This document shows, piece by piece, positions 35,356 to 43,705 of a stretch of 64,000 nucleotides of DNA. Positions within the stretch are counted from its first letter, which is position 1. Each line of letters starts with the position of its first letter. Source of the DNA: Nitrospirillum viridazoti CBAmc (GTDB lineage: Bacteria; Pseudomonadota; Alphaproteobacteria; Azospirillales; Azospirillaceae); assembly GCF_000730165.1 (NCBI RefSeq), contig NZ_CP022113.1, positions 496,001 to 560,000 on the forward strand, read 5' to 3'. Both the position numbers and the translations under genes were made by a program. A model generated the notes under the pieces. The model searched no databases, was not told where the DNA came from, and saw only the letters and a program-made list of their open reading frames with translations.

Positions 35356-36525
35356 TCAGCCAGCGAGCTTTGGCACGAAGGGCTTTCGGGCCTTAGCGAC
35401 GGCGTAGACGGCGACGAGAAGCTTTCGCATGGCGGCGAGAAGGGCAAGCTTGGGGGGCTTTCCCTGGGCGCGCAGGCGGTCATAGAAGGCTTTGAGCCAC
35501 GGGTTTCGTCGGACTGCGGTGAGTGTTGGCATCCACAAGGCGGTGCGCAGGCGGGCGTTTCCGATGGCAGTGATAGCGGCCCTGTTTGGCCGGCGCTTTC
35601 CGGAGTGTCGCAGGGCCGGGACCACCCCGACATAGGCGGCGAGGGCGGCGGCGCTGTCGAAGCGTGCGGGGTCGCCGAGTTCGGCGATGAGGCGAGCGGC
35701 GGTTCCGGGTCCGATGCCGTCGATGGAGGTGAGCAGCGAGCCGACCTCATGGTCATCGAGCAGCCGGGCAATGTCGCCGTCGCGCTCGGCGAGGCGGCGG
35801 CGCCACAGGTCGAGGTCCTGGCAGACGTCGCGGACCTGGACGCGGTAGGCGGTGCCGTGGTGCTGGCCGACCGAGCGTTTGGCGGCGGCGATGAGTTGGT
35901 CGGCCAGTTCGGCACCGACGGCGTGGCGGCCATCGTAGCGCAGCTTTGCGAGGCGACGGGGTGTGGCCTTGGCGACGGCCTCGGCGGTTGGATATTCGGC
36001 CAGGATTGCGGTGGCCAACATGCTGTCGAGGGTGCGGACGTAGCGGCGGAATTCCGGGAAGCCGAGATCGACCAGCCGGTGGAGTTGGCGGACACGGTCG
36101 TCGAAGTCCTGGCGCAGCCGGTCGCGGTGGCGGACCAGTTCGCGCAGGTCCTCGCTGGCCTGGCTGCCGAGCCGGGTGGCGGCCGGCCGCTTCTCACGGC
36201 CGAAGCGGGCAAGGCCGATGGCGTCGATGGCGTCGGTCTTGGTGCGCTCCAGGCTCTCGCCTTGGAAGCGGTGGGTGCGCAGCGGGTTGATCAGAGCGAC
36301 CCCGTAGCCCTTGGCGGCCAGCACGGCGAACAGGTTCTTCCAGTAATGCCCGGTCGCCTCCATGACCACCAGCGCCTCACCCGGCGGCGCCAGAGCCGCC
36401 AGCAAGGTGCTGTGCCCGGTGGCGTCTTCGGCGATCGGCTTGGGTTTGACCAGGACTGTGCCGTCCGCGTCGATGACGGCGAAGACGTGGGTTTCCGACG
36501 CGATGTCGATGCCGACGAACTGCAT
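35356..36525 (-). CDS. IS110-family transposase (DEDD/RuvC-like with Transposase_20 domain)
   Basis: 389 residues from the ATG at 36525, which has GGGAGG eight bases upstream; longer readings enter the palindromic leader. The N-terminal DEDD_Tnp_IS110 domain has MQFVGIDIASETHVFAVID, VVMEATGHYWKNL and ERTKTDAIDAIGLARFG, holding the acidic residues. The C-terminal Transposase_20 domain has LLTSIDGIGPGTAARLIAEL, YVGVVPALRHSGKRRPNR (with the conserved Ser) and AITAIGNARLRTALW. It looks full length. Family members recombine DNA through a RuvC-Tnp synaptic complex guided by an RNA encoded by the element. Confidence 0.94.
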   Translation of the reverse strand: MQFVGIDIASETHVFAVIDADGTVLVKPKPIAEDATGHSTLLAALAPPGEALVVMEATGHYWKNLFAVLAAKGYGVALINPLRTHRFQGESLERTKTDAIDAIGLARFGREKRPAATRLGSQASEDLRELVRHRDRLRQDFDDRVRQLHRLVDLGFPEFRRYVRTLDSMLATAILAEYPTAEAVAKATPRRLAKLRYDGRHAVGAELADQLIAAAKRSVGQHHGTAYRVQVRDVCQDLDLWRRRLAERDGDIARLLDDHEVGSLLTSIDGIGPGTAARLIAELGDPARFDSAAALAAYVGVVPALRHSGKRRPNRAAITAIGNARLRTALWMPTLTAVRRNPWLKAFYDRLRAQGKPPKLALLAAMRKLLVAVYAVAKARKPFVPKLAG

Positions 36526-36690
36526 GGCGCCTCCCGTACGGATGGGCCGGAAGCCTCGGAGCCGGTGCTCGTGCCCCCGCTTGTCCATGCGCGGATGACC
36601 GCCCCGATCGGGGCGGTCATCCGCCCCCTCGCCACGACACCGCCGGATACCGTCCGGGCAAAAAGCACCGGGCGAGGGCGCCAATCTCAT
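36526..36690 (-). ncRNA. Candidate IS110 bridge (seek) RNA region
   Basis: IS110-group elements encode their guide RNA in the non-coding end upstream of the transposase. Here that end covers about 165 bases on the minus strand before the ATG and includes a perfect 34-bp palindrome. Target- and donor-binding loops have not been identified, so the call rests on family and position only. If the element is of the IS1111 group, the RNA would instead lie downstream (35280-35355), where space is short. Confidence 0.35.
36591..36624. repeat. Perfect 34-bp palindrome
   Basis: Two 17-bp arms meet without a loop at GATC; each outer arm reads GCGGATGACCGCCCC inwards. It lies 66 bases before the transposase start inside the insertion sequence. 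It could extrude as a cruciform, bind the transposase, or fold into a strong hairpin in the leader RNA and limit transposase expression. Confidence 0.85.
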
Positions 36691-36770
36691 GCACGAAGAC
36701 ATAACTTCGAGCGACCTGCGGCGACCCTCTCCCGGCTATCAGGTCAACCATCCTACCAGGAGGCGGCCCG

Positions 36771-38027
36771 ATGAGTGGAGTTCATACAAGCCTATCGCCC
36801 GCACCCCCGCACCCCGGCCGCCGGGTATCTGCGGGCGAAGGCTTGTCGGGAACGACCGGCGCCCAGGCGCGGGACCACAACCAGCGCATCATCCTGCAAT
36901 CTATCCGCGCCGCCGGGTCGCTGTCCCGGCCGGAAGTGGTGGCCATCACCGGATTGACCGGGCCCACGGTGGCTTATATCTGCCGGCGGCTGGTGCGGGA
37001 TGACCTGTTGGTGGAACGGGACCCGCCGGTTCCCGCCCGGGGCCGGCCGGGGCGGCTGCTGTCCATCAATCCCGCCGGGGCGCTAGCCCTGGGCGCGGAT
37101 ATGGAGGGCGACCGGCTGACCCTGACGCTGATGAATCTGGGCCGCCGAATCGTGGATCGCCTGACCCAGCTCATCCCGCGCAAGGCGCCGGCCGCCTGGG
37201 CGAACGCCATCCTAACAGGTATCAAGGACCTGTGTGGCCCGGCGGACGCCGGTGGCATGGTGCCGATGGGGCTGGGTCTGGCCTACGCATCAGAGCCCGG
37301 CCAAGCCCTGGCGGCGGAGGTGGTGCACCGGCTGGCCGCGCAGTTACCCTATCCCGTCCATACCGAAACCATGACGGTCGCCGCCGCCGCGGGTGACCTG
37401 CACTTTGGGCCCGGCCTGCGTGAACCCAGCTTTTTCCAGATTCTGATCGGGCGGGAGTTGAGTGGCGGCCTGGTCCTGCAAGGCCGCCCCTTCACCGGGG
37501 CCGGGGGGCACGGCAACGACATCAATCTGCTGATCCCCCATGGCGGGCCACCGGGCGCCGCGGGCATGGGCCCCCAAGGCATGGGCAGCATCGTCTCCCT
37601 GCCCGGCCTGCACCGGCACATGGCGGCCCAAGGGCTGCCCATCGACAGCCTGGACGGGCTGTCGACCCTGTCGGAACAGGGCAACGCCCTGGCCGCGGAT
37701 TGGGTCGACACCTGCGCCCGCCTGCTGGAGGGGCCCATCGTGACCATCACTTGCCTGGTGAACCCGCCCGCCATCCATCTCGGCGGCCGGCTGCCGGGCC
37801 CCTTGCTGGATCAGTTGGCCCGCGTCTTGAACCGGCGCCTGGACGGAATGACCGGCCTGCCGGGCCACGTTCGCATCGTGGTGGCCCCCGATGCCATGAC
37901 CGTGGGGGCCGCCACCCTGCCCTTCCTGCACCGGCTGCTGCCCAAGCACGATGTCCTGCATAAGACCGCCGCGCAACGGACCCAGCGGGGGATCCAGCGC
38001 GGCGCCCCGGCCAGCGGTCAAGCCTGA
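36771..38027 (+). CDS. ROK-family transcriptional regulator
   Basis: 418 residues after a strong AGGAGG. The winged helix (about 35-95) is DHNQRIILQSIRAAGSLSRP followed by AITGLTGPTVAYICRRLV. The ROK domain has ALALGADMEGDRLTLTLMNLG and IGRELSGGLVLQG. The zinc motif CxCGxxGC is missing, replaced by a Gly/Pro/Met-rich segment (HGGPPGAAGMGPQGMGS). It is a paralogue of the regulator at 8227-9453, with a similar EGPIVTITCLVNPPAIHLGG and LPFLHRLLP ending. Its stop overlaps the convergent GH2 stop by ten bases. The IS110 element has inserted upstream and may have displaced its promoter. Confidence 0.87.
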   Translation: MSGVHTSLSPAPPHPGRRVSAGEGLSGTTGAQARDHNQRIILQSIRAAGSLSRPEVVAITGLTGPTVAYICRRLVRDDLLVERDPPVPARGRPGRLLSINPAGALALGADMEGDRLTLTLMNLGRRIVDRLTQLIPRKAPAAWANAILTGIKDLCGPADAGGMVPMGLGLAYASEPGQALAAEVVHRLAAQLPYPVHTETMTVAAAAGDLHFGPGLREPSFFQILIGRELSGGLVLQGRPFTGAGGHGNDINLLIPHGGPPGAAGMGPQGMGSIVSLPGLHRHMAAQGLPIDSLDGLSTLSEQGNALAADWVDTCARLLEGPIVTITCLVNPPAIHLGGRLPGPLLDQLARVLNRRLDGMTGLPGHVRIVVAPDAMTVGAATLPFLHRLLPKHDVLHKTAAQRTQRGIQRGAPASGQA

Positions 38028-40897
38028 CGCACCGCGACATTGCGGCTGAAGCCGAACTCGGCCCCGGCCGGGGTACGGAACAGCACGTCCAGACGCCGTA
38101 CGCCCGCCCCGGGGGCCAGCGCCACCGTCAGCGGCCCCGGCGCCGTTTCCGTCTTGCGGCCCAACAGGCGGCCACCCTCATAGACGTCGCAGGCCCCGAC
38201 CAGGCTGAGGAAGGCCAGGCGGCCGCCCTGGCGCCCCACCTTGGCCTGCGGGGTGAAGCGGACGGAGCAGAGGGTGTAGCCGTCCGCTGTCTGCGGGTCG
38301 TGCGCCCAGCGTGTGCCGAAATCGTCCCACGCCGTCATGTCGGCGTTCCGGTAGGCCAAGGCCTCCGCCGCCGTGGCAACCAGCGGTGCCGCATACCAGG
38401 TGTCCAGGATCAGGTCGGAGGGCGCGGTCGCCTGCTCCGCCGGGGCCGCCGCCCTCTCGATCGCCACGCGGGCACGGGCGGATTTCAGGCCAGGCGCCGT
38501 GGCCGTCAGCGTGAGGGCCCCACGGCTACCCGCCCGCGTCTGCACGATAACCTGGGCCAGGCCGTTGAACAGGGCGCGGCGGTCGCCCTTCTCAGGCGCG
38601 GCGCTGTTGGGATCGCCATTGCCCAGGCCGATGATGTCGCCACCCTCGATGGTGAAGGTGACCATGTCCTGGGCCAGCGGCACCGGCCTGCCCTGGGCGT
38701 CGATCGCCTCCACCATGACGGGCGTGGCGTCCAGTCCGTCGCCGCGCAGGCGGTCACGGTCGGGCGTCAGTCTCAGGGCCACGGCGGGGCCCGTCGTCTC
38801 CACCAGGGCGCGAGCGGTGACCTTGCCCCCGGCATAGCCCACCGCCTCCAGCCGCCCTGGGCTGTAGGGCACCATCCAATGGTTCATTTCATAGGGGTCG
38901 ACCGCCTGCCGGCCTTGGGAACGGCCATTCAGGAACAGCTCCACCTCCTCCATGTTGGCGCAGGCCATGACCTTGATGGGCTGGCCCTCCCGCCCCGCCC
39001 AGTTCCAGTGGGGCACCAGGGCCAGCACGGGCCGGTCCGTCACCCATTGGGCCTGGTGGATGTGGAAGGCGGCCTTGGCGAAGCCGCACAAATCCATGAT
39101 GCCGTAGAAGGAGGAATTGGACGGCCAACCCCAGGGCGACGGCTCGCCATGATAGTCGAAGCCCGTCCAGACGAAGCCGCCGGCGATGAAATCGCGCGTC
39201 GCGATCGCCTTCCAGGCGGCGCGGTGGGTGTTCCAGTCCTTCACCGGGTCGTCATAGCCGGCGATGGTGCGGCTGTCCTTGTCCGTCACATAGGCGCCCC
39301 GGGTGCTGAAGGCACTGGTGTCCTCCGACGAGATCAGCGGCACGTCTGGATGGGCGGCGTGGAAGGCGTCGTACTTGTCCTGCTGGTAGTTGAAGCCGAC
39401 CACATCCACCGCCTGGGACACGTTCACCGGGGTGAACAGGCCGCCGTTCATGGCCGCCGTGACCGGGCGGGTACAGTCCAGCGCCTTCACCGCGTGGGCC
39501 ATGCGCCGCACCATCTCATAACCGGCGGCCGACCCTTGCATCGGTTCCTCATTGAACACCGACCAGAGGATGACGGAGGGATGGTTGCGGTCGCGCCGCA
39601 CCATCCATTCCAGCTGGGCCAAAGTGTCGGGCGACGGGTTGAACTGCCGGTTCTCGTCCATCACCAGCAGGCCGTATCGGTCGCACAGATCCAGCACCAC
39701 GGCGGAGGGCGCGTTGTGGGTGCAGCGGATGGCGTTGCAGCCCAGTTCCTTCAGCCGCCGGATACGGTAGTCCCACAGCGCGTCGGGTATGGCGGTGCCG
39801 ACGCCGGCATGGTCCTGGTGCACGCACACGCCCTTGATCTTGAGCGGCCGACCGTTAAGGAAGAAGCCCTTGTCCTTGTCGAATCTGGTGGTGCGAAAGC
39901 CGCAAGTGGTGGTGACCGCGTCCACGCACCGATCCCCCGCCATCAACCGTGTCTGGACGCGATAAAGGGTGGGTGTCTCCACGCTCCATAGCCGGGGGCT
40001 GGCAACGGTCAGGTCCAGCCTGGCCATTCCCTGCTCCAGGGCGGGGACGGACACCGGCGCCTGGCCGCTGGCCACCACCCGGCCTTCCGCATCCTCCAGC
40101 GTGCTGATTACCATCATGGCGGCCGTGGTCTTGCCGCTGTTGTAGACGGTGACCTCCACCGGCAGCACCCAGCCGTCCCCTTGCGGGACGGGGTGGGCGT
40201 AGACGCCGTCGGTGATGATGTGGACGGGATCGCGCTTCACGATGCGAACGGGGCGGTACAGGCCGCCGCCCTCATACCACCAGCCTTCCATGGCATGGGC
40301 GTCCACGCGGATGGCCAAGGTGTTCAGGTCGTCGCCGAAGGCGGCGAAGGGCGTCAGGTCGATGGTGATGCCGTTGTAGCCGCTCCAGTTCCGGTCCACG
40401 ACCGTGCCGTTGAACCAAATCGTGGCATGGGTGGCGATGCCGTCGATCTGCAGTTCGATATGGCGGCCCTGGTCGGCCGGATCGAAGCGCAGGGCGGTGC
40501 GGTACCAGGCGATGCCCCGCCGGCGGTAGCCCTGGGCCCGGTTGGCGTCGGCCTCGATGGGCTGGAAACTGACGAAATCATGGGGCAGACGCACGTCGGC
40601 CCAGTCGGAATCATCGAAGCTGGGGGCGGCCGCCCCCCAGGCCTTGCCCGCCTTGGCGTTGTCGTAGGACTCGTCCTGGCCGAGGATCTCGGGGAAGGGA
40701 ATGTCGCCCTCGAAAAAGCGCCATCCCTGGTCCAGCGCCAGCACCTCCCGGGAAGAAGCGGCAGGCCGTGCCGCTCCGGCTGCCGCCGCGAAGGCCCGCG
40801 CGGTGGTGAGGGGGCCGTACCCGGCCGCCGTCACGGCCACGCCGCCGCCCGCCTTCAGGACCTGCCGCCGACTGATGCCCCCGTCGCTGACCACCAT
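38018..40897 (-). CDS. GH2 beta-galactosidase-type enzyme, Tat-exported
   Basis: 959 residues from the ATG at 40897, with GGGGGAGG before it. ISRRQVLKAGGGVAV is a twin-arginine signal. Domains: GH2 sugar-binding jelly roll (about 50-220, RGIAWYRTALRF), Ig-like domain (about 225-330), and TIM barrel with NGRPLKIKGVCVHQDHAGVG, RCTHNAPS and HPSVILWSVFNEEP carrying the acid/base Glu. LISSEDTSAF holds the nucleophile Glu. C-terminal beta domains follow (DUF4982-like, WNWAGREGQPIKVMACANME, and a big Ig-like fold). The intact catalytic pair predicts an active retaining exo-beta-glycosidase. A GPH sugar symporter lies just upstream on the same strand, so galactoside use is likely. Confidence 0.93.
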   Translation of the reverse strand: MVVSDGGISRRQVLKAGGGVAVTAAGYGPLTTARAFAAAAGAARPAASSREVLALDQGWRFFEGDIPFPEILGQDESYDNAKAGKAWGAAAPSFDDSDWADVRLPHDFVSFQPIEADANRAQGYRRRGIAWYRTALRFDPADQGRHIELQIDGIATHATIWFNGTVVDRNWSGYNGITIDLTPFAAFGDDLNTLAIRVDAHAMEGWWYEGGGLYRPVRIVKRDPVHIITDGVYAHPVPQGDGWVLPVEVTVYNSGKTTAAMMVISTLEDAEGRVVASGQAPVSVPALEQGMARLDLTVASPRLWSVETPTLYRVQTRLMAGDRCVDAVTTTCGFRTTRFDKDKGFFLNGRPLKIKGVCVHQDHAGVGTAIPDALWDYRIRRLKELGCNAIRCTHNAPSAVVLDLCDRYGLLVMDENRQFNPSPDTLAQLEWMVRRDRNHPSVILWSVFNEEPMQGSAAGYEMVRRMAHAVKALDCTRPVTAAMNGGLFTPVNVSQAVDVVGFNYQQDKYDAFHAAHPDVPLISSEDTSAFSTRGAYVTDKDSRTIAGYDDPVKDWNTHRAAWKAIATRDFIAGGFVWTGFDYHGEPSPWGWPSNSSFYGIMDLCGFAKAAFHIHQAQWVTDRPVLALVPHWNWAGREGQPIKVMACANMEEVELFLNGRSQGRQAVDPYEMNHWMVPYSPGRLEAVGYAGGKVTARALVETTGPAVALRLTPDRDRLRGDGLDATPVMVEAIDAQGRPVPLAQDMVTFTIEGGDIIGLGNGDPNSAAPEKGDRRALFNGLAQVIVQTRAGSRGALTLTATAPGLKSARARVAIERAAAPAEQATAPSDLILDTWYAAPLVATAAEALAYRNADMTAWDDFGTRWAHDPQTADGYTLCSVRFTPQAKVGRQGGRLAFLSLVGACDVYEGGRLLGRKTETAPGPLTVALAPGAGVRRLDVLFRTPAGAEFGFSRNVAVRQA

Positions 40898-41007
40898 CGC
40901 GTCCTCCCCCCGCTGATTTGCTGGGTGGATGCTAACGGGCGGCTTCCGGAGCCGCAATGACTATTTCATATTTATATTATTTAGAAATTCCGTTCCACAC
41001 AGCTGCT

Positions 41008-42315
41008 TCACGTCAAGCGCAGGCGGGGGGTGAGCACGAGGCAAAGCATGGCGCCCAGGGAAGGCAGGATGGTCATGGGCAGGATCAGGCCCAAGGCGGA
41101 AACGACCGTGTGGCGATCCCCGGTGCGCCAGACCAGGATCTCGCTGACCACCAGGATGGCGACGGCGCACGCCACCTTGATGCACAGGGTCAGCAGGCCG
41201 AACACCTGTGTTGGCGCCAGGCGATGGCCCGACATCGCGGGCGACACGGCGCAGGCCCCCGCCGCCGCCCACAACAGCATGCTCATGCCGCCCAGGCCCG
41301 TTCCCAGCAACCCGGCGGCAGCGGCGGTGAGCGGCAGACTGCGCGCGCCGAAGACCAGAAAGGCTAGCGCCCCGGTGATGGCCGCCGCCGCCGAGGCGCG
41401 AAACGCGGCCGAGGGGCTGTGCCGGTCCACCACCAGCGTCCATAGTGGCTGCCCGGCCAGCCCGCCGATGGCGACGCAGGCCATGACGGTTCCCCGCGCC
41501 AGGGAGGAGGTGAGGACGGTGGCGGCGAAATAAGGCTCCAGCCGGGTGAACACCGAGGCGGTCGCCGACAGGACGAACTCCGCTGCCAGCACGGCGGTCA
41601 GGGCCATGGGGACGCGGAATTGTGACAGCAAAGGGCGCGTCATCGCCGGCACCGAGGGCTCAAGGTATAGGCCGCGACGGGCAGCCCACCAGAACCAGCC
41701 GGCGCTGGCCATGCCCAGCACCCACAACACCAGGGCGAAGGCGGCGAAAGCGCGCGCCTGTTCCAGCCCGCTCCGGGCCAGCAGCAGCGGCGCCGCCACC
41801 GCGACGGATAGGGTGGCGAGACCGGCGCCGACGAAGCGCAAGGCCGACAGGGCGGTGCGCGCCCTGTCCCCGGCGACCATGCCCAGCACGGCGTTCTGCG
41901 GCACGTCATACAAGGCGTAGGTCAGGCGGAACAGCAGCCCGGTGCCCAGCGCGTAGGGGATGCGCCAACCGGCGGGTACCAGCCCGGTCGCCAGGAACAG
42001 CAGCAGCGACGCCCCCGCGAGGATACTGCCCAGGACGTGCAGGCGGGCGGCGGCCGGAACGGTCGCCGCCCGGCGCCGCAGCATATGCCCCATCACCATG
42101 TCGGTGGCGCCGTTGATCACCAGCGACACCGCCAGCACGGCCCCCATGGCGCGGGGCGGCAGGCCGCACGCCTCGGTCAGGAAATAGGCGAACAGCAGTT
42201 CGCTGCTGTACCAGATCAGGCTCTTGCCGTAATGGCCGACGCTGTAGGCGCGCCAGACGGCCACCCGCAGCATCCGCGCCCATTCCGGGCCGCCATTCCC
42301 ATCCATGCTGGACAT
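41008..42315 (-). CDS. GPH-family (MelB-like) sugar:cation symporter
   Basis: About 435 residues with roughly 12 membrane segments. YSVGHYGKSLIWYSSELLFA and LVINGATDMVMGHMLRRR resemble the MelB N-terminal cation/sugar region, and FRLTYALYDVPQNAVLGMV is the family's loop motif. The start is uncertain: the ATG at 42315 is used; a GTG at 42345 and an ATG at 42306 are alternatives, none with a strong SD. It precedes the GH2 gene by 110 AT-rich bases, so the pair may form an operon importing galactosides or their products. Confidence 0.85.
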   Translation of the reverse strand: MSSMDGNGGPEWARMLRVAVWRAYSVGHYGKSLIWYSSELLFAYFLTEACGLPPRAMGAVLAVSLVINGATDMVMGHMLRRRAATVPAAARLHVLGSILAGASLLLFLATGLVPAGWRIPYALGTGLLFRLTYALYDVPQNAVLGMVAGDRARTALSALRFVGAGLATLSVAVAAPLLLARSGLEQARAFAAFALVLWVLGMASAGWFWWAARRGLYLEPSVPAMTRPLLSQFRVPMALTAVLAAEFVLSATASVFTRLEPYFAATVLTSSLARGTVMACVAIGGLAGQPLWTLVVDRHSPSAAFRASAAAAITGALAFLVFGARSLPLTAAAAGLLGTGLGGMSMLLWAAAGACAVSPAMSGHRLAPTQVFGLLTLCIKVACAVAILVVSEILVWRTGDRHTVVSALGLILPMTILPSLGAMLCLVLTPRLRLT

Positions 42316-42382
42316 CCGGCCCACCCGACTTTGTTCGGGCGGCACACTAGCCCGCCCGCCATTGCGGCTTTATGACAGGACG

Positions 42383-43534
42383 TCAGGCGAAGAAAGCCTC
42401 CCGCAGGGGCATGACGGCAGCGCCCAGCGCCACCGGATCGCCCGGCGCCTCGGCCACCACCACCGCGGGAAGCGGCGGCGGATACCCCCGACGGTTGGTC
42501 GGCACCGGCACGACGATACGCTCGGCCAAGGCCTGGGCGATGGAGGGGGGCAGCCGGCCGCCGATGACGATGAGGCCGGGATCCATGCTGTAGGCCAGAA
42601 GCCCGCACAGCATGGCGAAGGAGGGTCGCGCCTGGTCCAGCCAATCCGCCACGCCATCCCAGCCCGCGTCGATGGCCTGCACCATCTCCTCCACCGTCGC
42701 GAAAACGTGACCGTGGTTCTTCAGGCAGGTCTGCAACAGGTCCAGGTTGGCATACGTCACGCCAGCCAGCGTCCAGATGCCGCCGAACTCCCCCGCGTTG
42801 CCGTTCTGGCCCCGGAAGGGTTTGCCATCGGCGATGATGCCGCCGCCGAAGCCATTGGTCAGGTGCAGGTAGGCGAAGTTGCGGCAGCGCCGGCCCACGC
42901 CGAACAGGCTTTCGCCAATGGCGGCCACCGTGCCGTCGTTGTCCACCCGCACCGGCAGGCGCAGCGCCTCTTCCAGAATGGGTTCGATCTCCACCATCGC
43001 CCAATCGTCCAGGTAGGCCGGCGGGTTGAACAACCGCCCCCGCCCCACATAAAAGGCGGAAATGCCCACGCCTACCCCCACCAGGCGCCGGGGATCGATC
43101 CCTGTCTCCTCCTCCAATTCCCGGCGAAAGGCCCGCAGGCGCTCCAGCACCACCGGCCGCGCCATGGTGGGCATGGCAGCGCGCCGCAGCCCCCGCACCT
43201 TGCCGGTGAAATCCATCAAGGTCATGGACACGGCGTCGCCCAGCAGCGACACGCCCAGGGCATAGGCGAAGTCGGGGTTGAGGGAGACGTGGACGCTGGG
43301 ATGGCCCGGCCGGTCCGCCTGCCGCGCCGCCGTGCGCACCAGCCCGTCCTGGTGGAACCCCTGCAGCAGCCGCGTCACCGTCGGCTGCGACAGATCCAGC
43401 GACCGGGTCAGTTCCGCCTGGCTCAAGCCCCCGCTTTTCAACAGCAAATCCAGGATACGGCGGCCCCCCTCACTGACGGGCCGGGCCACGGAAACCATGG
43501 GGAGTGTTGGTTCTGACTCAGGGAACATCCGCAT
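42383..43534 (-). CDS. ROK-family transcriptional regulator
   Basis: 383 residues. The winged helix has GGRRILDLLLKSGGLSQAEL and LDLSQPTVTRLLQGFHQDGL. The ROK domain has YALGVSLLGDAVSMTLMDFTG, VGVGVGISAFYVGRG, VDNDGTVAAIGESLFG and NGFGGGIIADGKPFRGQNGN. The zinc-binding CxCGxxGC is absent. It is divergent from the TonB receptor at 43706 and upstream of the GPH and GH2 genes on the same strand, so it probably controls one or both. The effector is unknown but likely a sugar or sugar phosphate. Confidence 0.88.
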   Translation of the reverse strand: MRMFPESEPTLPMVSVARPVSEGGRRILDLLLKSGGLSQAELTRSLDLSQPTVTRLLQGFHQDGLVRTAARQADRPGHPSVHVSLNPDFAYALGVSLLGDAVSMTLMDFTGKVRGLRRAAMPTMARPVVLERLRAFRRELEEETGIDPRRLVGVGVGISAFYVGRGRLFNPPAYLDDWAMVEIEPILEEALRLPVRVDNDGTVAAIGESLFGVGRRCRNFAYLHLTNGFGGGIIADGKPFRGQNGNAGEFGGIWTLAGVTYANLDLLQTCLKNHGHVFATVEEMVQAIDAGWDGVADWLDQARPSFAMLCGLLAYSMDPGLIVIGGRLPPSIAQALAERIVVPVPTNRRGYPPPLPAVVVAEAPGDPVALGAAVMPLREAFFA

Positions 43535-43618
43535 GGGCGCAGGCAGTCGTTAACGGTGATGATAGCGCCATAGAGACATAAGCCGGCGTCGTCATCAAGG
43601 CGTCATACATTCTGCATA

Positions 43619-43635
43619 GTATGCATGCTGCATAC
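43619..43635. promoter_or_regulatory. Inverted repeat between the ROK gene and a TonB receptor gene, candidate operator
   Basis: GTATGCATGCTGCATAC has 7-bp perfect arms around TGC. A direct repeat CATACATT occurs just left (43604-43611) and again overlapping the right arm (43631-43638). It lies 71 bases before the receptor start in a divergent promoter region, as expected for a ROK or LacI-type operator. Confidence 0.55.
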
Positions 43636-43705
43636 ATTTAACGCGCCAATCGGCGCCTGCGGTTCCATCCGCGGTTCAAGGGCCGGAACAGGCCAGGGGA
43701 AAGAA

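Larger units (their letters stand above)
35322..36691. mobile_element. IS110-family insertion sequence (ends approximate)
   Basis: A single DEDD transposase gene with non-coding flanks lies between the GH4 gene and a ROK gene. An 8-bp inverted repeat, CATGAGAT at 35322-35329 and ATCTCATG at 36684-36691, may mark the ends but is short enough to arise by chance. IS110 elements normally lack long terminal repeats and target duplications, so exact borders need an empty-site comparison. Confidence 0.6.

Noticed and set aside
35322..36691. CATGAGAT/ATCTCATG as definite terminal inverted repeats of the insertion sequence.
   Set aside because: Eight base pairs between two loosely placed flanks could match by chance, and IS110 elements often have no terminal repeats; kept only as approximate borders.
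35221..36774. A 517-codon plus-strand open frame across the IS110 transposase.
   Set aside because: It is antisense to a clear DEDD transposase and its translation has no family features.
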